From Hofstenia miamia (Eukaryota; Xenacoelomorpha; Acoela), in assembly GCA_004352715.1 (NCBI GenBank), contig SCFE01000043.1, forward strand, positions 978,017 to 1,042,016: a stretch of 64,000 bases of DNA, in the 5' to 3' direction. The notes beneath the pieces were generated by a model. It worked only from the letters and a program-made list of their open reading frames with translations. It did not search any database and was not told the origin of the DNA. A program made the translations under genes and the position numbers. Shown here piece by piece: positions 11,783 to 23,254 of the stretch (position 1 is its first letter; each line of letters opens with the position of its first letter).

Positions 11783-12153
11783 TGACCTTCAGCAGATTGA
11801 CATTAACCTTCGTCCTGCAGCGAAATATGAGCTTTTATTTGGTGGATACTTTCTGTCCTGCTTTGATGGTTGTCATCCTTTCTTGGGTGCAGTTTTTTCT
11901 CCACCGCTCTTCAGTTTCAGCGAGAGCATCTTTATCAGTGACAAGCGTTCTTACCATGATCACTCTGATTGTAGCGGCAAATTCAAAAATGGCTCGTCTT
12001 TCAAAAGTAAAAGCCATCGATGTATTTTTTACAATGTGTTTTACGTACGTTTTTGCTGGCTTGTTAGAATTCGGGCTTGTCTGCTATTACGACAAGCCAC
12101 GATTTGCTTTAAACAACAAATCAAATATGAAAGAAGAGGAAAATGCTTCAACG
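11783..12153 (+). CDS. Cys-loop ligand-gated ion channel, TM1-TM3 exon (gene 1)
   Basis: This 371-base internal exon encodes the pore half of a pentameric ligand-gated channel subunit in the plasma membrane. After a phase-1 acceptor (ag at 11781-11782) comes TFSRLTLTFVLQRNM (pre-TM1), then TM1 ending PALMVVILSWVQFFL, the TM2 pore helix starting SARASLSVTSVLTMITL, the TM2-TM3 linker ARLSKVKAIDV, TM3 CFTYVFAGLLEFGLVCYY, and a short charged loop ending at a phase-0 donor (ACG/GTGAGA). The PALxVVxLSW motif, Arg at 0' and Leu at 9' are family hallmarks. Ala -1'/Arg 0' resembles anion channels (GABA, glycine, glutamate-gated chloride). Odd: the usual -2' Pro is Ser. The ligand is unknown. The upstream ligand-binding and downstream TM4 exons of this gene were not found. 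Confidence 0.9.
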
Positions 12154-12903
12154 GTGAGAAATTTGCTTAGCATTGTACAAATTATACAGGTTCTTGACTT
12201 TGCCTTAAATTACCATTTGTAATTTTAAATGTATAATACTTCTTTTAAACCTACAAGAATTTGGATTTCTTGGGATATTAATAAATCTATCGATAAGTGG
12301 GTTCCCATATATATTGTGCTAAAAAGTATTACTGTACCTGAAGTGTTTGAGAATTCGGATTTTTCAAAAATAGTTCAATGTCTTTCCATACCTAATATTC
12401 TGATAATCAGACAGTCTAAAGCCCATAAGAGCAACAGTAACAACGAATACTTTTTCTTGTAGATAGACAGGCTGCTTATTGAGTAGATATGTAGTCGAGG
12501 AAGGGCCCGGTGGGCCCGGTCCTCTAACTACAAATGCGGAATAAATATACCAAATGCAGCCCATCTATCAAATCTCAGTGATTTATAAACATAAATGAAG
12601 CAACAATGATGATTGTTGTGCTACAACGTTTTGTCTAAGGCCTTCTAATATATTTCCCATGTTTTGAACATAAATTAAGTATTAGTTTTGAGTTTATTTT
12701 TAAATTTTTCAACAATTTTCCGAAAGTAACATGTCTATGCAAAAACCTTGAATTAATACTGAGGATATTGTTCTTGAAAAAATTCGAAGGCCTCTTTAGC
12801 TCAAAATTTAGGTTGACAGTAGTTCTATTGAGGGGGGGGGGTTAGATATCCACTCCTTAATGACGAGAGGTTGATTTTTTGATTACGAGTAAGAAGATAT
12901 ATA
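12154..12903. other. Probable intron or 3' flank of channel gene 1
   Basis: Begins with the donor GTGAGA. No TM4 exon was recognised. A GC-rich palindromic patch (GGGCCCGGTGGGCCCGG) lies at about 12507-12523 and a run of nine G at about 12833. Confidence 0.6.
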
Positions 12904-13903
12904 NNNNNNNNNNNNNNNNNNNNNNNNNNNNNNNNNNNNNNNNNNNNNNNNNNNNNNNNNNNNNNNNNNNNNNNNNNNNNNNNNNNNNNNNNNNNNNNNN
13001 NNNNNNNNNNNNNNNNNNNNNNNNNNNNNNNNNNNNNNNNNNNNNNNNNNNNNNNNNNNNNNNNNNNNNNNNNNNNNNNNNNNNNNNNNNNNNNNNNNNN
13101 NNNNNNNNNNNNNNNNNNNNNNNNNNNNNNNNNNNNNNNNNNNNNNNNNNNNNNNNNNNNNNNNNNNNNNNNNNNNNNNNNNNNNNNNNNNNNNNNNNNN
13201 NNNNNNNNNNNNNNNNNNNNNNNNNNNNNNNNNNNNNNNNNNNNNNNNNNNNNNNNNNNNNNNNNNNNNNNNNNNNNNNNNNNNNNNNNNNNNNNNNNNN
13301 NNNNNNNNNNNNNNNNNNNNNNNNNNNNNNNNNNNNNNNNNNNNNNNNNNNNNNNNNNNNNNNNNNNNNNNNNNNNNNNNNNNNNNNNNNNNNNNNNNNN
13401 NNNNNNNNNNNNNNNNNNNNNNNNNNNNNNNNNNNNNNNNNNNNNNNNNNNNNNNNNNNNNNNNNNNNNNNNNNNNNNNNNNNNNNNNNNNNNNNNNNNN
13501 NNNNNNNNNNNNNNNNNNNNNNNNNNNNNNNNNNNNNNNNNNNNNNNNNNNNNNNNNNNNNNNNNNNNNNNNNNNNNNNNNNNNNNNNNNNNNNNNNNNN
13601 NNNNNNNNNNNNNNNNNNNNNNNNNNNNNNNNNNNNNNNNNNNNNNNNNNNNNNNNNNNNNNNNNNNNNNNNNNNNNNNNNNNNNNNNNNNNNNNNNNNN
13701 NNNNNNNNNNNNNNNNNNNNNNNNNNNNNNNNNNNNNNNNNNNNNNNNNNNNNNNNNNNNNNNNNNNNNNNNNNNNNNNNNNNNNNNNNNNNNNNNNNNN
13801 NNNNNNNNNNNNNNNNNNNNNNNNNNNNNNNNNNNNNNNNNNNNNNNNNNNNNNNNNNNNNNNNNNNNNNNNNNNNNNNNNNNNNNNNNNNNNNNNNNNN
13901 NNN
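12904..13903. other. Assembly gap, 1000 N
   Basis: Exactly 1000 N bordered by TA runs. Missing channel exons (TM4 of gene 1 or 5' exons of gene 2) could lie here. Confidence 0.99.
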
Positions 13904-13917
13904 ATATATATATATAT

Positions 13918-16300
13918 CGATATCCACTTAGAAATAGACATATAAATTGAAGGATGCAAAGAAATCAAAAATAAAGTTGACAACCCGTTTGGAAAATTCC
14001 AGTGCACAATATGATATGAGAGATTATTTGAAATTTTTGGAAAATATAATCAAAATATCAACAATTCTTATTAGAAGAATATGTATATTGTGGCATCAGG
14101 TACTGGTTCCTAAATAGAGAAATAGCCGCATTCTCTTAATCAGCGCACTTCCGTGCACTTTAGCGCTGCTACAATATTTTCTATGCATGTGAAAATTTCA
14201 AATATAACATATTCAAGGAATTACAAATAGCTTAACTTGTTGCAAATCTGCAAATTGTATGTAGACAATTCATTACCCTGTCCTTTACATCCCGTTATTT
14301 TCTTAGCAATATTGAAGCGTACAATTGTCACAAAATGAACTTAATGTTCTGATATGTTTTATATAAAAGCATTGCACTTCATAGGTAACTAGGAACGACA
14401 AAATAAGGGGCAAACCAATGCTCTAGATTTAGAGATACCAAAATAAATGAATATGTAAAAATATAAAAATACAATATAAAAAGTAAATATAAAATTAAGT
14501 AAATTTATTTTTATAATATTTTTGTTAATCTAATGAATGCTTGAAATTCGGGGTCAGACTCAGTGTAGATTTTAAATACCTTCAGCTAAAACAGGGTGAA
14601 TAAGCATGGACATTAGGCAAGCATTGCGAATAATATGTTCACAAATTTTTGACGTCAAATTACAATATAAATGCAACATACACGTAGGATGCAACCATAT
14701 GAATGATATTTTTGGCCTATTGGTTTAGAGGTAATTGAGGTTTATGTCATTAAAAACAGATTTTCTCAATCTTTGCGTTTTTGGCAAAACTGTACATGTA
14801 CAAGCTTGTGGTATATTTTTAATAATGATCTAAACTATTGATTAAGAAATGAAGGAAGCTATTAAGTTTACTGAACAATCCTCAAATTCAACGAATGACG
14901 CCAAGATACAGTTACTAAATAATTACTTTTTGGCAACTATCAAATTTCACAGGGGAAGTGTTTGGTTTCTAATTTACTTAATAGCCGGGCAATAAAAAGA
15001 ATAACTATAATATAATTATTTAAAATTTAAAGAGTTCATGTCTATAGAGATTAAATGCGAGTTCGATTAATGAACTATTAAAATAATTTAATAGGACAAT
15101 CAAGTTATCTGAATGTCCTTAGGAACATATATTCCATTACACTTTTAAAATATACAGAATTTGCATCATTCGTTAATATTCAGCAGAAGATATATACATG
15201 ATAACAAGGAAATGCAATCATTAGTTGGATTAGCTTAAGGAAATGGAGTTAAATGATATTTCATCTTAAGTTTGTATGATGTCAGAAACGATAATAGCAC
15301 AAGTCAAATGTTTGTTTTGTGATTTTGAAGGTCTTCACTTACAATTTCTATTAATTCTTTATAGATAAACGAGACAAAAAAGTTGCAAAATTCGTCAATC
15401 ACTCAATTCCAAAACAGTTATATTGTCGGACTTCACAACTCTTTTCCTAATGCCATTCTATAGAAGCTGCGTTAATCTATTCATGTGGACTGCTAGAGTA
15501 AAAAAACCAAGAATCAATACTGCAGCGAACGGCTTGAATAAAGTTTTCATTCAAATAAATTTGATATAAACAAACTTTGCATCCATTCAAGGCTCACATC
15601 CAACATTTCCACAGTGAAATTATTGGATTTGACTGGAAAACCATTAAAATCACTCAATTTCAAGCTTGAATTGCTCACCACGTCCCAAAGTTGGACCTAA
15701 ATCATCTAATCTCCTTGTTTATCTATTATATTATTATAACTCTTTCGTATGTCTTTCTCAACGCTCAATTCTTATCTCAAACCCGATTTAGAATTTTAGT
15801 GACAAGCATCCACTTGTCTAGACGATTTTTCAATATCCAGGCTCAAGTCAATTTCCATATGACACAAGCCCAGTGACGTCAAATTCCTTAAATGTCAGGG
15901 AACCTAGACGTTCAACAAAATGTTTTGTGAGAGAACAAGTATAAAATTACCCATCATCCTTTAAACTGGATTAGAATTTCTTAATTTTTTTATTTCTTGC
16001 AAGAATATTTAAGCACCCATAACTCACAAGGGCACTATATGATAAGGATTGTCTCCTCTTTTGATGATGGTCCCACTAAGCCGCGCATTTGTTCGAATTC
16101 TTCAACTCCAATGCCTTTGGCGTCGCTACCTCTGACTGCGCACATCACGTCTCAACTAGTTTGCAAAGTCTATCTACACATAAAGAAACAGTTAAGTTCA
16201 GTGTTGGTCCCATGCACTCTAAACCTTAAAATTACATGAATGTTTGGTTTGAAGTGTATATAAATCTTTTTCTAGAATATCGAAATTTTCAAAGAAAATA
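13918..16300. other. AT-rich stretch without a recognised gene
   Basis: Presumed intergenic or intronic DNA between the two channel genes. A segment at 14138-14185 (AATCAGCGCACTTCCGTG, then GCTGCTACAATAT) recurs in shorter form at 55963-56000, so it is a dispersed repeat fragment. A GC-richer patch at 16050-16160 is open in more than one frame but shows no family resemblance. Confidence 0.55.
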
Positions 16301-16310
16301 GTCAATCTCT

Positions 16311-16455
16311 TCTAGTACTTCAACAACAGGAATACGCCTTAGTGTAAAATTTCAACTTTCTCCAATAAATGTGTCCGTGGCTCACGATTTCCAAATTTCT
16401 TAACAGGCTTTGAGGAAATATTTTTAAAAGGTGCAAAAGGACACCAGGCTGATTT
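16311..16455 (+). repeat. Fragment of a dispersed TIR-element family
   Basis: TAGTACTTCAACAACAGGAATAC resembles TAAGTACTTCAACGACAGAAATAC at about 29207, and both are followed by related text ending in TTTCCAAATTTC. The ACCAGGCTGATTTAAA near 16443 is a degraded form of the CCAGGCTGTTTAAGG terminal repeat seen at 29870. This is a diverged copy of the family described at 28965-29885. Confidence 0.5.
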
Positions 16456-17527
16456 AAATTAAATTATTAAGGAATTTTGTTAAAATCTGAAAAGCAACAT
16501 AAAGGAAGAGTGTCTCCTCCTTCATTAATGTTTTAAAATTCTGCTCTGTCGCTAACCGTTGTAGCTGCAATGATCTCAGAATTTGGGGAGGCGAAATCTG
16601 AATCTTCATTAAATAATAATTAAAGATTTTAAGTGCATTGGGTACAACCATTTGAAAATATGAGAAAACGGCTTATCTTTTTAAGAAGACAAAAAGCTGT
16701 TAAGGTTAAGTGAATTTTTGAAAAATGCTTAAACTTTGTTTAGGCAGGTAAAGTTTTTTAGTCACTAACGTTTCTTTTTAATCTAACGAAATTTACATAT
16801 TTTACATGTTTCTTAAAAATAATTTCATTTTTTAACCTACTAGTAACAAGTTTAAAATTCGATTTAATAATTTGTAAAATATGCTCTTAAAAATCCAAAC
16901 AAGAACAGGTTTGCTTCTGTATGGCATCACATTTCATGAAAAGCGATTTCTTGCAAAAAGTATTTTTCAGTGTCGAATCTGGCAAAAAATTTTCTATGCG
17001 GTATTACGCTAAATACGTATTGTCAAAGTAAAAAAATATGTGTAATTGGATATAGAATTATACACCTTTGCAGCAGTTGCCCAATTCAAGAAAATTCGTG
17101 CATACTATGATATTTTTGGTGCAATTTTGGTTTTTATTCAAACCTGCAGTTTTAGGTTTTTTGGTTAGCGACTCATGCTTAACGGCAGGCTCCCTTTCAG
17201 AAAAAACGGAATTGCTAGTTGCCTGATTCAAATTTGCTTGATGTGATGATGATGACAAAATTCTTGTTTCGCAAAATTTATTATTTAGCAATTCAATTTT
17301 AAGTAGACAATTTCTGGATTTATTGGTCTTTCCCTACTTTGTGAAATAGCTAAAAACTTTCAGTTTGCATTCAATAGCTTTTACTTGGTTATATAAAAAA
17401 ATATTGAAGTATCTTATTTATTTTTAGCAATGATAGGCCTATATGAAATTCCAGCAAATTATTGTTGTAAAATCTCATTTGTGAATTGCCAAAATAATAA
17501 TCTGGAAGGTTTAATTGAATAGTATCC

Positions 17528-17895
17528 GATATCGGGTCAGGTTTGGGTCAAATTCAGGGTTTCAGGTCGGAATCGGGTCCTTGGGAACAGTTTAAAATCA
17601 ATATTCTCAATATTCGTCAATCCTACTATATGCTTGTTTGTTTGTTTGTTTGTTTGTTTACACTCGATATATAATTTTGGGTCAATTTCAAACTGCTTAC
17701 CTGGTTCAAGAAAAAAGTGTATTCTAAACAATTTCGGTATGGCTTAAGAAGAAAATCGGGTTGCGTTCCGTTCCAATTTCGAAGAAGTTTGAGCTTCGGG
17801 TCAAGTTCGGGTCTTAGTAAAGAATTCGGGTCGGGTCCAATAAGGCTGTGGTTGTTCCGGTTCGGGTTTCGGGTCCAAAATGCAGACCCGATGAG
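17528..17895. repeat. Degenerate CGGGTC-rich array with (TTTG)n inside
   Basis: The word CGGGTC or GGGTC recurs about a dozen times over two blocks, 17528-17582 and 17755-17890, against an AT-rich background. Between them lies a (TTTG)n microsatellite at 17634-17660. The array is irregular and is not a tandem satellite with a fixed period. Reading frames across it, rich in RFG/FGSS or PNRN/PEL motifs, are repeat products. Confidence 0.65.
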
Positions 17896-18611
17896 AACTC
17901 TACTTAGTACTGATAATAGTGGTATTCTATTTAGTTTATAAGAGCTCATCTGGTCTAAATTGTATCCTATTTCAAGTTTCATTTTATTTCTGAAGCCGTG
18001 TTAAGTTCAATTTATACCATTCAAATTTTTGAGCAACCTACACTTATCAATGCGCCTTCACAATTAAGTTGAAACTCTGTGGTAAATTTTATTTATTTAT
18101 GAGTAGTCTTAATGCAATGGCATAGCAAAATTTTGCAAATTAATATAATGGAAATCTGAAGACGACATTTCCTAATGGGCTTTCTATAAAATTAAGGCTG
18201 CCTATGAACGATAAAAATAATTTTAAAGCAGTACATTACCTACACGTATTTGTCTGTACTTTAAGAAATAGAAATCAATAATGCACTACTGTTGCAGATG
18301 AATCCCGAGGTTTTTTGTTTTTTCTATTCGCATTCTATCGCAAATAATATCCATAACAATAAATTGTTGCTTAAGCTTTCAATTGTTTCTAGATTTACTT
18401 AGTCATAAAAATGGACCAACTTAAGTCTTTGGTTACCAACCGTTTTGTTGATACATTCAAACGTTTTTTTCTAAGCCCTTTAGGATGTTTGGGAATCGTG
18501 GGATTTCTATCCATCTATAAGATTTCATCTATAGTGGAAATTTTTGAAAATAATTGTTCGTGTGTTAAATAAAAGAAGATATTAACTTATTTTTACAAAC
18601 TGTTAATTTCT

Positions 18612-18705
18612 TCCCATACCTAGTGTTCCGAAAATGTTGATGTCTGAGCCGTATGGCAGCAACAACTAACCCAAGCTATGTTGTTTTTTGTAAATACAGT
18701 AGATA
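18612..18705 (+). mobile_element. Short fragment related to a mariner-like family
   Basis: TTCCCATACCTAGTGTTCCG and the following 60 bases align by eye with 34401-34470 and begin like 29593-29612. The shared order (CCTAGTGTTC, then GTCTRA, then ACAACTA) marks a common element whose 34-kb copy encodes transposase-like residues. The fragment has no intact reading frame. Confidence 0.45.
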
Positions 18706-20624
18706 CCCTAAGTTCTGTCCGGAAGCACTGTGCGCTACAACGGCTTCGAGACCGTAAGCGAATTAAAATTGAAAATTAAGCAATGGACGATTTTCTAGCT
18801 AGTGGTGTTTTCAGATTTCAGTTATCATATTATTTATTGAACTGTGTTTGTTTAAATGATGTTACCAGAAGCCATCACGAATTGCAAAAAATGGCTGACT
18901 TGTTTAGGATTAATATCAGTTTAGACCATGGCAACAAATTCAACTTCGTAGTCATTTCGAAATTGATTTTCTTCTTATAATAAAGATTGAATTTAAAAAT
19001 TTCAAACTATTTATCTGTTTAGTAAATAAAACTAATAGAACGAGTCGTATTATTGTGCATTCAGTTTAGGCTCCAACAATGATAATTAAAAAGGCATTTT
19101 CGTTAAACAGTGCCGTTAGAATATTTATTTCTAAAGGATACAAATAGGTATAATTACCTGAAAAATCCGGTTTGTTAAATTATTTGAAAGCTATTACATT
19201 GACTACGTTACGAGAATTTCTCAAATATTAATTTATTGGGTAATTTCAAGACCTAAATTAGACAGCTAGCATTGTAAAATTAGCAAAAAATTACTGCAAA
19301 TGATACAAACATTATCTCTACCCTACTAACGGTAGTAAACCATGCATCTAAGAAAAATAAAAATTTTTATACTCTCAACCATAACTTAGAAATCATTTTG
19401 GCAGAAATACCCGTATTTTTACAAGAGGCGTGAATCTAACGTAATGTAAAACAATTATTTTTTTGAAATTTTCATGTTGGATAATTATCGAATTCAATAC
19501 TTATTATTCACTTGACTAAAATATAATTAACTTCCTATTTAAGAATTTAAACTTTTCAAATGTTTAAGGCTGCGCTTTGTTTGAACAATGCTTCAACAAT
19601 GGTTTTTAATTGATTATCTTTCAGAAAGTAATACTTTCTAAAGTCCAACTATAGAATTACAGAATTTTTGGTAATTACCTAGGGACTAATGGTAAATTAC
19701 TTCAGAAAAGCTTGTCTCAAGAACTAATAATTTTGGTAAAAAAATAAATATATATTCGTAAACTGGTCTGGTTCTTCTTAAATAATGTTGGCATTTAATG
19801 ATATCGCCCAAATTTTGCAAAAAATTTCAAACAACTTCGAGCAGTCCTATCAAGTTCAGGACAATACAGTCGATTCTCGATTCGAATGATTTTGGAGGGA
19901 ATAACCGAAGACCTCAGGATCCGCCATTGGGGGAATCAAACTCAAAATCAAATGGCCAACAGCCGCCAGTTAACCTAAGGAAAAATATACTATAAAAGAG
20001 CTAATATTTTCATTAAAACTTTATTACTATTTTCTTAAATTTGCATGCTTTTTGTACTTTAATATATGTATTGTCAGGTTATTTTACTCTAATAATTTGC
20101 AAGTTGTTCATTACTAGAACAAATTAAGTTATGTTTCAGGTTTCTTAGTGTGGAAACATAGATACTACTAAAGGGATATGGATTAGCTCCGAAACAAGCA
20201 CTTTGCTTTATTAAGAACTGCCCAGCATTTCACCAGGAAAAATGCAAATAAAATCAGGAAAACAACCTGACACCTACAGTAGATTACTTACAGAATCCTC
20301 CTAACAAACCAATCTTGACATGTTACCGGTAAAAAAGAAGCTTATTGCCTGTCAATATGCAATCAAATCTTAAATGAGTCTGCCAGTATTCAGCGCGAGA
20401 CGAAGACGCGGTTGCAAAAAATGCTGTTGTGGATGAGAATTGAAAGAATAACTAATTTATGCGTTTAAATTTTAAGTCAGGCATGAAATATAAACTCGTA
20501 CAAATCCTTTGTATTATCACTAAAAGAACTTATTATGATTCAACGACTAAATGTTGCTATAAGTTTAACCTTTTTCACCAAAGAAATGGGATAAAAAAAA
20601 GATTTGATCACAAATTATGTTTAG
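18706..20624. other. Probable intron upstream of the ligand-binding exon
   Basis: AT-rich and without a recognisable Cys-loop (FPxD...C) exon. A pogo-like terminal start, TACAGTCGATTCTCGATTCG, sits at 19865-19884 with no partner end found. The segment from 20459 to 20624 is open but bears no resemblance to the channel; it is intronic sequence read in frame with the exon. Confidence 0.55.
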
Positions 20625-20774
20625 ATAACTGGGATGCTAGTGAACTTCAGTTCATACCTTACACAAAAAACGGGCACAACAAAGCAGTTGAAATTCGGGA
20701 AGACATCCGATTACCTCACTTCACTCTCAGTAAAGACATTCAAGTCTCCACAAAAAATGTATCTTATTTTTCAA
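20625..20774 (+). CDS. Cys-loop ligand-gated ion channel, C-terminal ligand-binding-domain exon (gene 2)
   Basis: This 150-base exon lies between an acceptor (tttag, 20620-20624) and a consensus donor (GTGAGT at 20775), both phase 1. It encodes about 49 residues: NWDASELQFIPYTKNG, then a segment leading to EDIRLPHFTLSK, then TKNVSYFS. This matches, position by position, the stretch after the Cys-loop in GABA-A, glycine and glutamate-gated chloride subunits: a YGYTTDDIEF-like start, then LPQF-like beta strands, then the strand leading to TM1. The first split codon would supply the conserved Tyr if the upstream base is T (inferred). Its phase-1 end joins the phase-1 start of 31786-32111, restoring an Arg codon (A+GA) before TFSR. 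It therefore belongs to gene 2. It carries part of the neurotransmitter-binding face, but the ligand cannot be read from it. Confidence 0.82.
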
Positions 20775-21138
20775 GTGAGTTTTAATGTATATAATATTTA
20801 AATATTTCACATGTACACAATATATGTGCATATGAAGACGCTTTATTTCTTTTATTTTTGCTATACATATAATCTAAGGTCCCGAATTAACGGGACCCCC
20901 CCTCCGTTTTTTGATTTGCAGATTTTCCTTTTTAGAAAAGCTGCTTTATTTAAATTGGTTTAGTTACATATAAAAATTGTAGTTCAATGTTAATATTATT
21001 GCACAAATTTGAACATTAGATTAGAGTTAATTTAGTATTACGTTACTCAGACATTTGGATAATTTAAAAAAGACCCCAATAATTTAGACAAGCCCGTTTG
21101 TGATATGGATATGCAAAAATTATTAGAAATAATTATTA

Positions 21139-21140
<2 letters not shown>
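20775..21140. other. Start of the 11-kb intron of channel gene 2
   Basis: Intronic, AT-rich, with a C run near 20895. It leads into a 40-base (TA)n run at 21141-21180. The intron to 31785 is filled largely by mobile-element remnants listed separately. Confidence 0.7.

Positions 21141-21180
<40 letters not shown>
21141..21180. repeat. (TA)n microsatellite
   Basis: Forty bases of TA preceding a Tc1-like remnant. Confidence 0.96.
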
Positions 21181-21182
<2 letters not shown>

Positions 21183-21479
21183 TGCACAAAAGTATTGAGA
21201 CGCTTACCAATTTCATAATTGAAATAAAGTTGTGCACAATCAATGAGGTTACATAATACAAATTTATCTCTCGCATTTCTAGAATACTATTGAAAACAAT
21301 GTATTTGCAATTTAATGTTTTCTCTTTTGGTCTTATGCACTCAAGATTTTTTCCAGGCTTTGATATTGAGATGGTATTGTATAATAATGTTTGAGTATTT
21401 GTCAACATCAATTCCACAGTGTGCCTACTGCCATAAACTTTGATTTGAAGTATCTCTAAAATAATGCCTGAATCGATTA

Positions 21480-22160
21480 GAAAATGAATTGTTTTGAGTC
21501 ACAGGTAAGAATTAAGCTTAACCGCAATCGGTCAATTCATCAAGGTTTTGAGAAGTGTTGCTGACCGCATTGTAAATGAATTTATAAAAGATTGAACAAT
21601 TTTGGTGCTCAAGAAAACAGGTAATATTTTATTTAATAAATGGAGATTCTCCAAAGACTTCCGCAGCTTGAACGACAGTGGTGCGCAGTTCAGCAAAAAA
21701 ACCATATATTTCAGAAACGCAACGAAAAAATCGGCTCAGACTGATGCATGAATTAAGAAACATTAATACCTATAATTAGACTAGGGTCATTTTCTCTGAT
21801 GAGAGTAAAATCTAGCTGTACTCTAAGCGCCTGGAGCACAATTAGGAGGGGATTAAATTTATCAGAGAAAGTTTAACACAAATTCACAACTGCAACGTTT
21901 AAAAAGTGGCGACATTTGAAAATTGCTTGGGAATGCTTTTCAGCAAATGGAACGCAAGATCATCAAAGTTGATGGAAACCTGTATTCAGCTAATTATGTA
22001 TCAAATTGGCGTGGACATTTGTTGTCAGTTCTTCATGATATGATTTTATTTCAACAAGATGACAAACACAGTTACAAATCACGATCCACCAAACAATTTT
22101 TCGAAGAAAGCGTTAATTTTCAAAATATTGGGTGTCTCAACAGTTTTTTCTGGGACTGAA
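21480..22160 (+). mobile_element. Tc1-like transposase remnant
   Basis: Three frames together trace a Tc1/mariner DDE transposase. At about 21790 comes VIFSDESKI, the first catalytic Asp motif of the family (SDES). At about 21923 a CFSANG-like segment follows (the WGCFSxxG motif), then KIIKVDGNLYSANYV and, near 22048, LFQQDDKHSYKSRSTKQFF, matching the second motif FQQDNDPxHxS, in which the His is displaced. The third motif (PDLNPIEN) is absent, so the copy is 3'-truncated. Frameshifts and stops show it is inactive. The element sits in the intron of channel gene 2 in the same orientation. Confidence 0.8.
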
Positions 22161-23040
22161 ATTATATTTTACTCGTTTTACATCGTATTCTAATTTTTGT
22201 ATAAACTCTAAATGAGTTAAAATTTGCTATGTTATATAAAAGCGATGTGATCAGATAGTGTGTATTATTTCCAGTGGTATTTGCTATAATTCCCTCACAC
22301 AAAAATAAACATTGTGCAACACAAGAGCCCCCAATTTGTCGCAAGAAAGATGCCATGAATGCTATGTAAACCATCTCCACATTAATGCTACTGAGATCTA
22401 AAAACAATGATGCTATTACCTTATTAGATCAAATGAAGATAGGGTGGAAATGACACGAATGCCATCATCGCGAAAGACTTAATAAATGACTTTTTCCAGT
22501 TTTACATTTCAATTTTTTTCAACATTTCTTAATTATTTACATTAATTGTATTACGTTGCTTAAAAAATATTTCTTATCAGGTTTTAATGGTCATACATAA
22601 GGCCGAATAAATAAGTCGCTTTCGCTTTATACATAAAGTTTAAAAATTCGTATAATTTGAAGAAGATTAGTCAGTCTCAAACTATTTGAATTATGCGGAT
22701 ACGACTATATATATATATATATAATTAGTAGGCCATAGTTTAAGGGTTTATCTCATTTTTACTTTTATGAATTACCAATTTTAGACGCCCCAATTTACTA
22801 TAAATCAGTGCAGCATAATACCAACTGATTTTGCTAATCAGTAGTTATTAAAATTACTTATACCATCGCTCACAATTATGTCGAAATGGGAATTGACCTA
22901 TCATTACACCAGATGCTAACATACTGTAAATCAATTAAATATTATAATTGAAAGATTTATTACCTTAAAATAGCATACATTTTAAAATTCTTATAAAACT
23001 CATCAGCAATTATATTCTAAACTTGACCGTCAACTTAAAA
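22161..23040. other. Intronic AT-rich stretch
   Basis: No coding resemblance. One TA microsatellite at 22705-22723. Confidence 0.6.
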
Positions 23041-23054
23041 AATATACGAAAATT

Positions 23055-23254
23055 TAAATTTGGTATCAAGACTTATTGATGAGGTACAAAGTAACTTTCA
23101 AAGTTTAAGTTCAATTTTGTCTCATCAATTTATCAATCAAGCTTCCAAGGTTAATTGGATTCAGGTTGCAGTAGAAGAATGCCGTTTAAGGCAATTACGG
23201 AAATTTCAAACTTTAACAGATTCTGCTATTCTGTCAAATCAACACAACAGTTAG
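23055..23254 (+). other. Unrecognised 64-codon open frame
   Basis: An open stretch with balanced composition: RLIDEVQSNFQSLSSILSHQ, then KVNWIQVAVEECRLRQLRKF, ending at TAG. It has no splice acceptor of note and no recognised domain. Hydrophilic and alpha-helical in character, it could be a piece of a mobile-element protein or chance. It lies in the intron of channel gene 2. Confidence 0.2.

Noticed and set aside
12857-14007. Frames of about 350-370 codons on both strands
   Set aside because: Artefacts of the 12904-13903 gap and TA repeats.
16050-16240. GC-richer frame considered as a channel N-terminal exon
   Set aside because: No loop-D, loop-A or Cys-loop residues; open on both strands.
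17537-17982. Overlapping frames on both strands in the CGGGTC region
   Set aside because: Open because of repeated words; composition mirrors the repeat on both strands.
18410-18571. 54-codon frame starting MDQLKSLVTNRF
   Set aside because: No homology, splice context or neighbours in support; it lies beside a transposon fragment and may be chance.
19798-19995. Frame containing NRRPQDPPLGESNS
   Set aside because: Overlaps a pogo-like terminal repeat start at 19865; no protein family resemblance.
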